Notes: generated from the letters alone by a model not told the origin. A DNA stretch of 48,123 bases from RGIG8745 sp045576655 (GCA_045576655.1 JAZNGW010000019.1:1-48123), one strand, 5' to 3'. Positions 23,517 through 31,668 are shown, counted from the stretch's first letter. Made by a program: numbers and translations.

Positions 23517-24014
23517 ATGAAAAAGTTAATTTTGATGGCTCTTATTGCATTGCCAATGGGCCTTTTCGCACAGCAGAAGTTTGCACACGTAAATTCGGCA
23601 GAAATCATCCAGGCTTTGCCTGAATACACTAAGGCTCAGACTGATCTTCAGGCTCTTGGCAAGCAGTATGAAGATGAACTTATGCGTATGCAGACAGAAC
23701 TTCAGACTAAGAGCGAAGATTTCGAGAAGAACGAGGCAACACTCCCTGATGCAGTTAAGCAGCGTCGTCAGCAGGAACTTCAGGACCTCTACCAGCGTTT
23801 TACTCAGTATCAGCAGACAAGCCAGCAGGAGTTCGGCAAGGCTCAGCAGGCTAAGATGACAGAGATTACAGAGAAGGTTTCTGCCGCAATCAAGGCTGTG
23901 GGCAACGAAGGCGGCTACGTTTATGTGATGGATGTCACTGCAGGTATTCCATTCATCAACGAAACTATCAGCAAGAACGTAACTGCTGAGGTTAAGGCTA
24001 AGCTCGGACTGTAA
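23517..24014 (+). CDS. OmpH/Skp family periplasmic chaperone (second of three)
   Basis: The 165-residue protein has a signal peptide ending AQQ, the opening FAHVNSAEIIQALPEYTKAQ, a Gln-rich coiled coil (RRQQELQDLYQRFTQYQQTS) and a C-terminal strand GGYVYVMDVTAGIPFINETI. It is more similar in form to the third copy than to the first. A duplication of ompH is common in Bacteroidetes. Confidence 0.93.
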   Translation: MKKLILMALIALPMGLFAQQKFAHVNSAEIIQALPEYTKAQTDLQALGKQYEDELMRMQTELQTKSEDFEKNEATLPDAVKQRRQQELQDLYQRFTQYQQTSQQEFGKAQQAKMTEITEKVSAAIKAVGNEGGYVYVMDVTAGIPFINETISKNVTAEVKAKLGL

Positions 24015-24050
24015 TATTATCTACGGGGTGACACCCCCTTGAATAACAGG

Positions 24051-24098
24051 CGGATTACAACGATTACAAGCATGAAGCAAAGTGATCCGTGTAATCCG
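24051..24098. repeat. CGGATTACA inverted repeat ahead of the third ompH
   Basis: CGGATTACA (24051-24059) and TGTAATCCG (24090-24098) form an inverted repeat with a further CGATTACA at 24061-24068 between. Segments of this type look like dispersed intergenic repeats in Bacteroidales. An in-frame ATG at 24072 and the frame from 24039 run through it, but the ompH start is at 24120. A GGGGT/ACCCC hairpin lies just upstream at 24025-24037. Confidence 0.55.
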
Positions 24099-24119
24099 TT
24101 TTTCTTTAAACTTGATTCT

Positions 24120-24689
24120 ATGACAAAGAAATTTGCGCTACTTCTATTCGTGGCATTGGGCTGTTTCGGCGCCAAGGCCCAGAATGCTGTTTCTGACAGT
24201 ACGCAGCAACAGACTGTCGAGAGCACTGTTGTGAAGGAAACCATAAGCTTCGGCTTTATCAGCTACAGCGAGGTGCTTCAGGCTATGCCAGAGTATGAGA
24301 AGGCATTGGCAGATATCGATACTATTAAGGCCCAGTACGACAAAGAACTGAAAATATCTGAAGCCGAACTCAATCGTCGCTTCACCGAATACGTGGAGGA
24401 ACAGAAGAGCCTGCCCGAAAATATCCTGCTCAAGCGTCAGAAGGAGATTCAGATGCTCATAGGGCAGAGCGTGCAGTTCAGAGACGAGGCGCAGCGTCTG
24501 CTTGCTAAGGCGGAAGATGAGATTATGCAGAAGGTGTACCGACGCCTCAATGATGCGCTCGCTAAGGTAGGCAAGGACAGAAACTACGCTTTCATCCTTA
24601 ATATCGACAATAACTCATGCCCGTTTGTCAATCCCGAACAGGGCGAAGACGCTACTGACGCCGTGCTGTTTGTTTTGGGCGTCCAGTAG
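24120..24689 (+). CDS. OmpH/Skp family periplasmic chaperone (third of three)
   Basis: The 189-residue protein has a signal peptide (MTKKFALLLFVALGCFGAKAQ), then a linker rich in Ser/Thr/Gln (about 22-45) absent from the other two, then the opening FGFISYSEVLQAMPEYEKAL and a coiled coil. The C-terminal part NYAFILNIDNNSCPFVNPEQ matches the family. The start is ATG 24120; upstream codons read through an intergenic repeat. Three tandem copies exceed the more usual one or two. murI follows 24 nt later. Confidence 0.9.
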   Translation: MTKKFALLLFVALGCFGAKAQNAVSDSTQQQTVESTVVKETISFGFISYSEVLQAMPEYEKALADIDTIKAQYDKELKISEAELNRRFTEYVEEQKSLPENILLKRQKEIQMLIGQSVQFRDEAQRLLAKAEDEIMQKVYRRLNDALAKVGKDRNYAFILNIDNNSCPFVNPEQGEDATDAVLFVLGVQ

Positions 24690-24713
24690 TTCTGCATACA
24701 GTTCCACTCACAG

Positions 24714-25532
24714 ATGAAAGGACCAATAGGAGTTTTTGATTCCGGATACGGCGGACTGACCATCCTTGACAGCATACGCCAGCGTATGCCCCAGTACGAC
24801 TATGTATATTTGGGCGATAATGCGCGTGCCCCTTACGGCATTCGCTCGTTTGACGTCGTGTACGAGTTTACGCTTCAGGCTGTGAAAAAACTCTTCGAGC
24901 TCGGTTGTCCGCTCGTCATTCTGGGGTGCAACACCGCCTCGGCAAAGGCCTTGCGCACCATTCAGCAGGAGTATCTGCCAAAGTATGCGCCCGACCGCAG
25001 AGTGCTGGGAGTGATACGCCCTACAGCAGAGATTGTGGGCGACATCAGCAAGACGCGCCACATCGGTGTGCTTGCCACTACGGGAACTATCAAGTCCGAG
25101 TCCTACACCATGGAGATAAGCAAGCTCCATCCTGACTGTACCGTCACCGGACTTGCTTGCCCTATGTGGGTCCCATTGGTTGAGAACGGCGAGCACGACA
25201 AACCTGGAGCCGACTATTTTGTGCGCGAGCGCATCGACACCCTGATTGGTCTTGACCCCGAAATCGACACCGTCATTTTGGGATGTACGCATTATCCTTT
25301 ACTGCTCGACAAAATCAGCCGCTATTGTCCTCAGCGCATCACCCTCATCCCTCAGGGCAAGTACATAGCCCAGAGTCTTGAGGATTATCTCGGCAGGCAT
25401 GCCGACATGGAGCAGAGCATCACGCGTGGCGGTGCGTGCCGCTACTTCACCACCGAGTCGGCCAGCGAATTTCGCAATTCAGCGTCGCTTTTCCTCCGTG
25501 AAGACATCGAGGCAGAGCGCATAGTGCTGTGA
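24714..25532 (+). CDS. murI: glutamate racemase
   Basis: The 272-residue cytoplasmic enzyme makes D-glutamate for peptidoglycan. Catalytic cysteines are Cys72 in LGCNTAS and Cys191 in LGCTHYPLL, with Asp9-Ser10 in FDSGYGG. The length is standard. It is the last gene of the DUF6089-uppS-bamA-ompH cluster and continues the envelope theme. The spacer after it has short CCCTTAA-like repeats. Confidence 0.97.
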   Translation: MKGPIGVFDSGYGGLTILDSIRQRMPQYDYVYLGDNARAPYGIRSFDVVYEFTLQAVKKLFELGCPLVILGCNTASAKALRTIQQEYLPKYAPDRRVLGVIRPTAEIVGDISKTRHIGVLATTGTIKSESYTMEISKLHPDCTVTGLACPMWVPLVENGEHDKPGADYFVRERIDTLIGLDPEIDTVILGCTHYPLLLDKISRYCPQRITLIPQGKYIAQSLEDYLGRHADMEQSITRGGACRYFTTESASEFRNSASLFLREDIEAERIVL

Positions 25533-25623
25533 TTTTACGGATTCTAATGTAGAGAGTTTAATGTTGATAGTTTAGCGTTACCCCTCTCACCCTTACCCTT
25601 TAACCCTTAACCCAATTATTCCA

Positions 25624-26397
25624 ATGTTCAGACCCCTCATTGCTCTCGCTATCTATTTCGTAGTGCAGATTGTGTGCTCCATAATAGTTGTTGTCTTTGC
25701 CGTCATCGACGGACGCAGCACAGGCAACATAATGCCCTCTGCCGATGTTCTTTCATGGTCACTCATCGTGTCGTCGGTCATCACTGTTGTGTTGCTCCAT
25801 GTGTTCAAGTTCATCAACGTGGCACGTCCAGGCATCAGCAGACTGAAGGCTAAACCCACAGCGTTGGCTATAGCCTCGGTTGTTCTCCTGATGTTCGCTT
25901 CGAGCGTACTTACCGAATGGGTGCAGCTCGACAATATCATGGCTGAGCTGTTCATGGCAATGGCACTAACTGTTCCGGGGGCGCTTGCCATAGGCATCAT
26001 CGGACCGATAGCAGAAGAGTATATATTCCGCGAAGCCATACAAGGCGGAATGTTGCGCTATGGCGCTCGCCCTTGGGTGGCATGCGTAGTTTCGGCGCTT
26101 ATCTTCGGACTCATCCACGGCAATCCCGCCCAAATACCATTCGCGTTCCTCGTCGGTCTCGTTTTTGCGATTGTCTATATGCACACACGCAGCATCATAC
26201 CCGTCATCATCTGCCACATCATCAACAACAGCACCTCGGTAGTGCTGATGAATATCTACAGCGACAATCCTGACATTGGATTCAACGATATACTCGGAAC
26301 GACTCCTACGGTTGTGGCTTTCGTCCTCTCCCTTGCTGTAGGACTTCTCTTGTTGCGTTTGTTCCTCAAGCAGAGTAGAGCGGAGCAGACCGCATAG
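25624..26397 (+). CDS. CPBP family intramembrane glutamic endopeptidase
   Basis: The 257-residue membrane protein has about seven hydrophobic segments and the motifs of the CAAX-protease/bacteriocin-processing (CPBP, Abi) family: EEYIFR (Glu131-Glu132, Arg136), FGLIHG (Phe161, His165) and CHIINN (His198). Relatives include type-II CAAX prenyl proteases and bacteriocin self-immunity proteins. No bacteriocin gene is seen nearby, so the substrate is unknown. A CCCTTAACCC-like pyrimidine-rich leader of about 90 nt precedes it. Confidence 0.9.
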   Translation: MFRPLIALAIYFVVQIVCSIIVVVFAVIDGRSTGNIMPSADVLSWSLIVSSVITVVLLHVFKFINVARPGISRLKAKPTALAIASVVLLMFASSVLTEWVQLDNIMAELFMAMALTVPGALAIGIIGPIAEEYIFREAIQGGMLRYGARPWVACVVSALIFGLIHGNPAQIPFAFLVGLVFAIVYMHTRSIIPVIICHIINNSTSVVLMNIYSDNPDIGFNDILGTTPTVVAFVLSLAVGLLLLRLFLKQSRAEQTA

Positions 26398-26440
26398 TTC
26401 TTTTCACTCTACTTCTTATACCTCAACTCCTCATAACCCA

Positions 26441-27430
26441 ATGAAAATATCCAATATTGACTTAGGCAATCGTCCGGTACTCCTCGCTCCGATGGAGGAC
26501 GTGACCGACCAGGCATTCCGGCTCCTCTGCAAGGAGTTCGGGGCAACGATGGTCTACTCCGAATTTGCCAATGCCGATGCACTTATCCGCATGGTAAACC
26601 GCTCATTGCAAAAGATAGCCGTTTGCGACGAAGAACGCCCCGTTGCCATACAGATTTACGGCCGTGAGGTAGGGCCGATGGTTGAGGCTGCCAAGATTGT
26701 AGAGGAGCAGGCACACCCTGACATCATCGACATCAACTTCGGTTGTCCCGTCAAGAAAGTAGCAGGCAAAGGAGCAGGAGCAGGCATGCTCCGCAACATA
26801 CCCCTTATGCTCGAAATCACACGCGCCGTCGTTGATGCAGTAAAACTTCCCGTGACGGTCAAGACACGACTCGGATGGGACAACGACTCTAAGATTATTG
26901 TCGACCTTGCCGAGCAACTCCAGGACTGCGGCATCCAGGCGCTCACCATCCACGGCCGTACACGTAGCCAAATGTACACCGGCGAAGCCGACTGGAGCTA
27001 CATCGGACAGGTTAAGTCCAATTCGCGAATGCACATACCAATCATCGGCAACGGCGACATCACCACCCCTGAGCGCGCCCTCGAATGTTTCGAGCGCTAC
27101 GGCGTAGATGCCATCATGGTAGGCCGTGCCACCTTCGGTCGTCCGTGGATATTCCGCGAGATACGCCACTATCTCGACACTGGCGAGCACTGCACAGAAC
27201 TCACCACAGCATGGAAACTCGACGTGCTGCGCCGTCAGATACTCAAGAGCGTGGAATGTGCCGAAAAAGGCGAACTCAGCGGCATCATGCACGTTCGTCG
27301 CCACCTCGCCGCCTCACCACTCTTCAAGGGCATCCACGACTTCCGCCAGACTCGCATCCGCATGCTCCGCGCCGAGACCGTGCAGGAACTCTTCACTATC
27401 CTCGAAGAGATAGAACAACGAATAGGGTAG
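26441..27430 (+). CDS. dusB: tRNA-dihydrouridine synthase, DusB-like
   Basis: The 329-residue FMN enzyme reduces uridine to dihydrouridine in the tRNA D-loop. It has an N-terminal TIM barrel with the start LLAPMEDVTDQAFR (14-27), the catalytic Cys102 in FGCPVKKV, GKGAGAGMLR, the phosphate-binding IIGNGDI and MVGRATFGRPWIF, and a small C-terminal helical domain. The signatures fit the DusB group. A GU-containing terminator follows at 27494. Confidence 0.93.
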   Translation: MKISNIDLGNRPVLLAPMEDVTDQAFRLLCKEFGATMVYSEFANADALIRMVNRSLQKIAVCDEERPVAIQIYGREVGPMVEAAKIVEEQAHPDIIDINFGCPVKKVAGKGAGAGMLRNIPLMLEITRAVVDAVKLPVTVKTRLGWDNDSKIIVDLAEQLQDCGIQALTIHGRTRSQMYTGEADWSYIGQVKSNSRMHIPIIGNGDITTPERALECFERYGVDAIMVGRATFGRPWIFREIRHYLDTGEHCTELTTAWKLDVLRRQILKSVECAEKGELSGIMHVRRHLAASPLFKGIHDFRQTRIRMLRAETVQELFTILEEIEQRIG

Positions 27431-27493
27431 TAGGTTCACCCCGCCACTCTTAGGGAGAGAGGGGGGATGACATCGATAGCATCAGCATTGTAT

Positions 27494-27520
27494 GGGTGCC
27501 CCTTGTGGGTGCCCTTTTTT
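27494..27520 (+). terminator. terminator after the dus gene
   Basis: GGGTGCCC (27494-27501) and GGGTGCCC (27507-27514) pair as RNA with two central G-U pairs and a 5-nt loop, followed by six T residues (27515-27520). Confidence 0.75.
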
Positions 27521-27609
27521 GTAGTTCAGGAGTTGCAGGAGTGACGCTCCGCTTAGGAGTGCAGACGAATGCTGTGTGGTGGTGTTATTCCGCAAATCAC
27601 GCTGATTGT

Positions 27610-27830
27610 CGTGTCATTCTGAACGGCAATGCGGAATAGGAGCGTTGCTTGCTCCGACGTCAGTGCGAAATTGTAGCACTGATTGCGACGACTGCCGGTT
27701 TATCGGCACAAAGGAGTACACTTTCCCAAAGGAGCCTCATAAAAGAATCTCAACATAGGCAAAAGACTTTCCAGAGATTGCCTTGCGGCGAACCCCGTTT
27801 CTTCGCTTTGCTCAGAACAACAAAATAGTG
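27610..27830. repeat. fragments of the TCATTCTGAGC...GAAGAATC repeat
   Basis: TCGTGTCATTCTGAAC (about 27609-27624) and AAGAATCTCAAC (about 27743-27754) match the repeat at 650-692 but are separated by about 120 nt. A reversed copy, GTTTCTTCGCTTTGCTCAGAA, follows near 27800-27820. The 27521-27855 stretch shows no gene. These look like nested or decayed copies. Confidence 0.5.
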
Positions 27831-27854
27831 TAGTTTTCATGTACTAACCGTTAT

Positions 27855-28069
27855 CGTACTCGTCCCCGTCATTATCGTAGGGGCGGGGTCGCCCGCCCAA
27901 AAACACCGCCACCGCAATAGAAATTTCATGCCACCTCGGCGGATAATTTGCAACCCCTCGGAGAAAAGTATAAATAAAACTTATATTTGTAAGAATAAAA
28001 CTAATATTTATATAAATAAAACTATTATTTGTACAAATATTACTTTTATTTATAGTTTTCAGCGAGGGG
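27855..28069 (-). repeat. dispersed intergenic element, copy 2, with AT-rich 21-bp array C
   Basis: Reading on the minus strand: CCCCTCGCTGAAAAC, then four 21-bp units (plus coordinates 27971-27991, 27992-28012, 28013-28033, 28034-28054; consensus TAAATAAAACTAATATTTGTA), then CTCCG, CCGCCGAGGTGG, TTTCTA, a GGGCGGG/CCCGCCC hairpin (about 27881-27898), and ACGATAATG/ACGATAACGG hexamer-like sequence. The 111-bp section 27959-28069 is identical to the reverse complement of 42085-42195. It lies in the 894-nt gap between dus and the zinc-ribbon gene. Confidence 0.9.
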
Positions 28070-28119
28070 TCGGGAAGTAAGGAGCGGGATGAGATAGAAT
28101 TTGCAGTGCGGTAATGACA

Positions 28120-28250
28120 AGTTTGCGTCTCAGTAAAGGCAAATATGTAGCGCCGGCATTGTCGTCTTAAAGCGGAAGATGCGAGCGCTACGGATTGTAG
28201 CCGGTGCAAGTCCTGTCCGGTCGTCAGAGCGCTACGGAAGAGGAAGATGG
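28120..28250. other. structured non-coding stretch with a GAGCGCTACGGA direct repeat
   Basis: GAGCGCTACGGA occurs at about 28183 and 28228. Between them are the complementary segments GTAGCCGG and CCGG, and the GGTGCAAGTCC motif. The GC content is higher than the surroundings, and the frames crossing it lack coding character. It might be a decayed RNA or mobile element; a degenerate group II intron piece was considered but is unproven. Confidence 0.3.
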
Positions 28251-28265
28251 GCTGGCCAATAAATA

Positions 28266-28293
28266 AAGGCACCCTCCGCATGGAGGATGCCTT
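28266..28293 (-). terminator. terminator of the zinc-ribbon/DUF805 gene
   Basis: AAGGCA-CCTCC (28266-28277) pairs with GGAGG-TGCCTT (28282-28293) with one mismatch and a 4-nt loop. On the minus strand it is followed by TTTATTTATT, 32 nt beyond the stop codon. Confidence 0.75.
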
Positions 28294-28324
28294 CTTTGCA
28301 TCAATATGTTTCTTGTGGTATGAA

Positions 28325-28846
28325 CTACATATTTGGGTTTGGACCATACTGGTTTTCGCCTTCCTGGCTTGGCTGGCAGAACCATATAATCAGCAAGATT
28401 GGACCTACGAGAGGAATCAGGACGAAAAGATAGTTCCATCCGCTCTTTCCTAAGTCATGAAGTCGTCTGACAGCAACGGCAATGCCTGGAATAAAAAATA
28501 CCAACATGGCAAGATAGCCAACTACTGGAATAAGTCCGCATAAGAAGTTGAACAGGACGAAATACCAATATTCGCTTCTGTTTGCACGCCCGCTGAATGT
28601 GGCGTACTTGCCGAAACATGACTTAATGGCATCGCCGAAAGAATCGACACCTTTACTATTACTATTTTCTGCTTTCTGCGCATCACCTTTGAGGGTGTGG
28701 CCACAGTTGACACATACAGAGGCTAATGGGTCAGGCTGAGCTCCGCAATGACCGCAATACTTAACACCTTCACCTACTTTAACGCCGCACTTCAAGCATA
28801 CGGCTGCACCATTAGCGACTTCATTTCCGCAATTCTTGCAATACAT
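28325..28846 (-). CDS. double zinc-ribbon DUF805 membrane protein
   Basis: The 173-residue protein starts with two zinc-ribbon-like units of four CxxC pairs (YCKNCGNE, CLKCG, YCGHCG, CVNCG; residues 2-52). A Ser/Asn-rich linker and a DUF805 domain follow (about 75-165), with GRANRSEYWYF, three hydrophobic helices and VRRLHDLGKSGW. The start is ATG 28846, giving MYCKNCGNE; the frame extends 8 codons further but less plausibly. The family is a membrane protein of unknown function. It is next to gpmI on the same strand but has its own terminator. Confidence 0.85.
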   Translation of the reverse strand: MYCKNCGNEVANGAAVCLKCGVKVGEGVKYCGHCGAQPDPLASVCVNCGHTLKGDAQKAENSNSKGVDSFGDAIKSCFGKYATFSGRANRSEYWYFVLFNFLCGLIPVVGYLAMLVFFIPGIAVAVRRLHDLGKSGWNYLFVLIPLVGPILLIIWFCQPSQEGENQYGPNPNM

Positions 28847-28880
28847 AATTATACTATTAATGTTAAACAATAAGGTTCTT

Positions 28881-30413
28881 TTAGTCCTTGATGAGGTTCT
28901 TGCCGGTCATCTCAGCAGGCTGCTCAAGACCCATGATGTGGAGGATGCTTGGAGCAACATCGGCAAGGATACCGTCCTCAACCTGGGCGTTCTTGTTCTC
29001 AGTGACGTAGATGAACGGAACTGGATTGAGCGAGTGGGCTGTGTTAGGAGTGCCGTCGGCATTGATAGCGTTGTCAGCGTTGCCGTGGTCGGCAATGATG
29101 ATAGTTTCGTAGCCAGTAGCCTTGGCAGCCTCAACAACGTCCTTAACGCAGTTGTCAACAGCAGTGACAGCTTTCTCGATAGCGCCGTAGATGCCAGTGT
29201 GGCCCACCATGTCGCCGTTAGCGAAGTTGACAACGATGAAGTCGTACTTGTCTTCCTTGATTGCCTCAACGAGCTTGTCCTTCACTTCGTAGGCCGACAT
29301 CTCTGGCTGAAGGTCGTATGTTGCAACCTTTGGAGAAGCCACGAGGATGCGCTCCTCGCCGTCGTATGGAGTTTCGCGTCCGCCGTTGAAGAAGAATGTG
29401 ACGTGTGCATACTTCTCAGTCTCGGCTGTGTGGAGCTGCTTGAGTCCCTTAGCGCCGATGTACTCGCCGAGAGTGTTTGTCACGTTCTCCTTAGGGAAGA
29501 GGATGTGTACGCCCTTGAACGAAGCGTCGTATGGGGTCATGCAGTAGTACTGGAGTCCTGGGATTGTCATCATTCCCTCCTCTGGCATGTCTTGCTGAGT
29601 GAGCACGATGGTGAGCTCCTTAGCGCGGTCGTTGCGGTAGTTGAAGAAGATGACTACGTCGCCTTCCTTGATGCGTCCGTCAACGTTAGCGTTTACGAGC
29701 GGTTCCATGAATTCGTCTGTGTTCTTGCGCTCCTCGCAGTCTGAGTCGTAGCAAGTCTGCACAGCCTCAACCATATCGTCAACCTCGCGTCCGATGCCCT
29801 TGACCAACTGGTCGTAAGCCACCTTCACACGGTCCCAGCGCTTGTCGCGGTCCATTGCGTAGAAGCGTCCGATGATGCTTGCCACGTGGCCGATAGTCTC
29901 GTCGCAGTGCTTCTGAAGCTGTGCGATGAATCCCTTGCCGCTCTTAGGGTCGGTGTCACGACCGTCCATGAAGCAGTGTACGTAAGTGTTCTCGATGCCA
30001 TACTCCTTAGCGATGTCGATGAGTTTGAAGAGATGGTCGAGTGAAGAGTGCACGCCACCGTCAGAAGTCAGACCCATGAGGTGGATGCTCTTGCCGTTAT
30101 TCTTCGCATACTCGTATGCAGAAACGATTTCAGGGTTCTGCATGATGCTGTTGTCAGCACATGCGCGGTTAATCTTCACGAGGTCCTGGTAAACCACACG
30201 TCCGGCACCGATGTTGAGGTGTCCCACCTCAGAGTTACCCATCTGTCCGTCAGGCAGACCTACATTCTCACCGCTTGCCTGGAGCTGTGAGTTTGGATAG
30301 TTAGCATGGAGCGAGTCCATGTAAGGAGTTGGAGTCTGGAAGATAACGTCTCCCTTACCCTTAGAACCGATTCCCCATCCGTCGAGAATCATCAAAAGCG
30401 CTTTCTTTGCCAT
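28881..30413 (-). CDS. gpmI: 2,3-bisphosphoglycerate-independent phosphoglycerate mutase
   Basis: The 510-residue cytoplasmic enzyme interconverts 3- and 2-phosphoglycerate in glycolysis using two metal ions, usually manganese. Visible features are the metal-binding MILDGWG (8-14), the catalytic Ser61 in GQMGNSEVGHLNIGAGR, and the C-terminal HGNADNAINADG and THSLNPVPF-like site (TAHSLNPVPF). The length is standard for the alkaline-phosphatase-fold form. The promoter is at 30510-30540. Confidence 0.97.
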   Translation of the reverse strand: MAKKALLMILDGWGIGSKGKGDVIFQTPTPYMDSLHANYPNSQLQASGENVGLPDGQMGNSEVGHLNIGAGRVVYQDLVKINRACADNSIMQNPEIVSAYEYAKNNGKSIHLMGLTSDGGVHSSLDHLFKLIDIAKEYGIENTYVHCFMDGRDTDPKSGKGFIAQLQKHCDETIGHVASIIGRFYAMDRDKRWDRVKVAYDQLVKGIGREVDDMVEAVQTCYDSDCEERKNTDEFMEPLVNANVDGRIKEGDVVIFFNYRNDRAKELTIVLTQQDMPEEGMMTIPGLQYYCMTPYDASFKGVHILFPKENVTNTLGEYIGAKGLKQLHTAETEKYAHVTFFFNGGRETPYDGEERILVASPKVATYDLQPEMSAYEVKDKLVEAIKEDKYDFIVVNFANGDMVGHTGIYGAIEKAVTAVDNCVKDVVEAAKATGYETIIIADHGNADNAINADGTPNTAHSLNPVPFIYVTENKNAQVEDGILADVAPSILHIMGLEQPAEMTGKNLIKD

Positions 30414-30509
30414 ACTTTCTGATTATTTATTGTTTCTAAATGTTTTGTTTTATTCCGCACCACATCAGGCAAACTGCCGGTGTATGGCCTTGCCCAATAT
30501 ACCACATTA

Positions 30510-30540
30510 CAAAGGTAGAAATTATTTCAGAATAAAACAA
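30510..30540 (-). promoter_or_regulatory. promoter of gpmI
   Basis: On the minus strand TTG (30540-30538), exactly 20 nt, and TACCTTTG (30517-30510). The predicted leader is about 90 nt and contains a GGCA/TGCC mini-hairpin; no known riboswitch was recognised. Confidence 0.7.
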
Positions 30541-30578
30541 TTTACAATGTCAGTAGTTCAAAAAAGGGCATATGGAAA

Positions 30579-30598
30579 GGGCGTCCCGAAAGACGCCC
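30579..30598 (-). terminator. terminator-like hairpin after the low-complexity gene
   Basis: GGGCGTC (30579-30585) and GACGCCC (30592-30598) form a 7-bp stem with a 6-nt loop about 34 nt beyond the stop codon. On the minus strand only TTT follows before CC, so termination is plausible but weak. Confidence 0.55.
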
Positions 30599-30631
30599 CT
30601 TAATGATGCATTTATGAGAAAACCGCTTAAA

Positions 30632-31621
30632 TTATCTTCTTCCCCCGCGGGTTGCTCCGCTGCTGCGACCGGAACCGCTGCTTGCCGAACGGCTCACGCT
30701 GCTGCGGCTGGAACTGCCTGTTGAACGGCTTACGCTGCTGCGGCTGCCGCCTGTGCTACGGCTTATGCTTGAACTGCTGCGTGAAGTACTGCCTGCACCG
30801 CTGCGCGTCACGCTGCTACGGCTGCTTGCACGGCTCGAACTGCGCATATTAGATTCGCTACGGCTGCCGCTGTTTCTACCTCCTGTAACCCTGTCACCAC
30901 GGTTGCCGCTATTGTCAGGGCGTACGCCGTTAGAGTTGTCCTTGCTTGGGCGGTCGCTGCCACCTACGTTAGGGGTGCCGTTAGGACGACCGTTTGTGCC
31001 GCCACCTCCTGGACGGTCCATGCGGTTTCCGTTAGGACGGTTACTGCCACCGCTGTTGCCAGGGCGACCGATGTGAGAACCGCCACCTCCTGGACGCTCT
31101 AAGCGGAAACTTGGTCGTCCAGCGTGAGGCCTTCCATGATGATGGACCGGACGCATTCCGTGGAAATGATGGCCGCCGCGATAACTGCTGAAATGGCGCG
31201 GTATGCGATAGTAGTAATAGTTAGGTCTGTGGTCGAACGCATAGATAGCGAAACGCCATGCACGGTCGACAAATGAAATCGGACGATAGAAGTAGTCGTA
31301 AGTCAGGAGCGCTGCCCACTGAGCCGATGTCAGAAGTCGCTGCAGGGCGATGTCGCGACGACGGACTACATCCATATAGTCGTCATAGTAATAGCCCAGA
31401 GCCACATCGTCGAGATAATCATTAACGCCACAGATGTAGTCGTAGTTGATATAATAAAGATCGTCGAGCAGGGCTGTGCTGAGTCCGAGAGTGTATGCCA
31501 TACGATCCGTAAGGAAACGTGCATTGTTGCGCATAGCAGCATAGCTCATAGGGCGTGCTGTTGCCGTCATCGTTCCAACCACCAATGCCAAGGTTGCGAT
31601 TATCATCTTCAGGTTCTTCAT
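30632..31621 (-). CDS. secreted protein with Gly/Arg/Ser-rich low-complexity tail
   Basis: The 329-residue protein has a signal peptide (about 1-22), then a folded-looking region rich in Tyr, Asp and Arg (about 25-145, LYYINYDYICGVNDYLDD, VALGYYYDDYMDVVRRRD). From about 150 to the end there is His, Gly, Asn, Ser and Arg, with repeated PGGGG/NRP units and then SRSS and SVSRS repeats (about 255-329). The tail is strongly basic. The promoter is one of the clearest in the window. No family is assigned; a matrix-, envelope- or nucleic-acid-associated role is only a guess from charge. Confidence 0.7.
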   Translation of the reverse strand: MKNLKMIIATLALVVGTMTATARPMSYAAMRNNARFLTDRMAYTLGLSTALLDDLYYINYDYICGVNDYLDDVALGYYYDDYMDVVRRRDIALQRLLTSAQWAALLTYDYFYRPISFVDRAWRFAIYAFDHRPNYYYYRIPRHFSSYRGGHHFHGMRPVHHHGRPHAGRPSFRLERPGGGGSHIGRPGNSGGSNRPNGNRMDRPGGGGTNGRPNGTPNVGGSDRPSKDNSNGVRPDNSGNRGDRVTGGRNSGSRSESNMRSSSRASSRSSVTRSGAGSTSRSSSSISRSTGGSRSSVSRSTGSSSRSSVSRSASSGSGRSSGATRGGRR

Positions 31622-31668
31622 AAGGCAATATGTTTAATTGGTTCTACAAATTCTTTTTCTTCACGTTG

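Noticed and set aside
24720..25292. Long minus-strand ORF opposite murI and similar shadows opposite bamA, ribD and the fusion gene
   Set aside because: They are antisense frames of well-supported genes with no family features.
15998..28054. Tandem promoters, because units of arrays B and C contain TAnnTTTG-like boxes
   Set aside because: The gap from one unit's TTTG to the next unit's TAnnTTTG is only 13 nt, not the usual 19-21, and array A lacks the TA.
28183..28240. Group II intron fragment at GGTGCAAGTCC
   Set aside because: Only one short motif fits; no domain V, no intron-encoded protein and no clear boundaries.
27844..28347. Minus-strand ORF of 167 codons across the repeat island
   Set aside because: It consists of translated repeats and a terminator, and runs into the zinc-ribbon gene's end.
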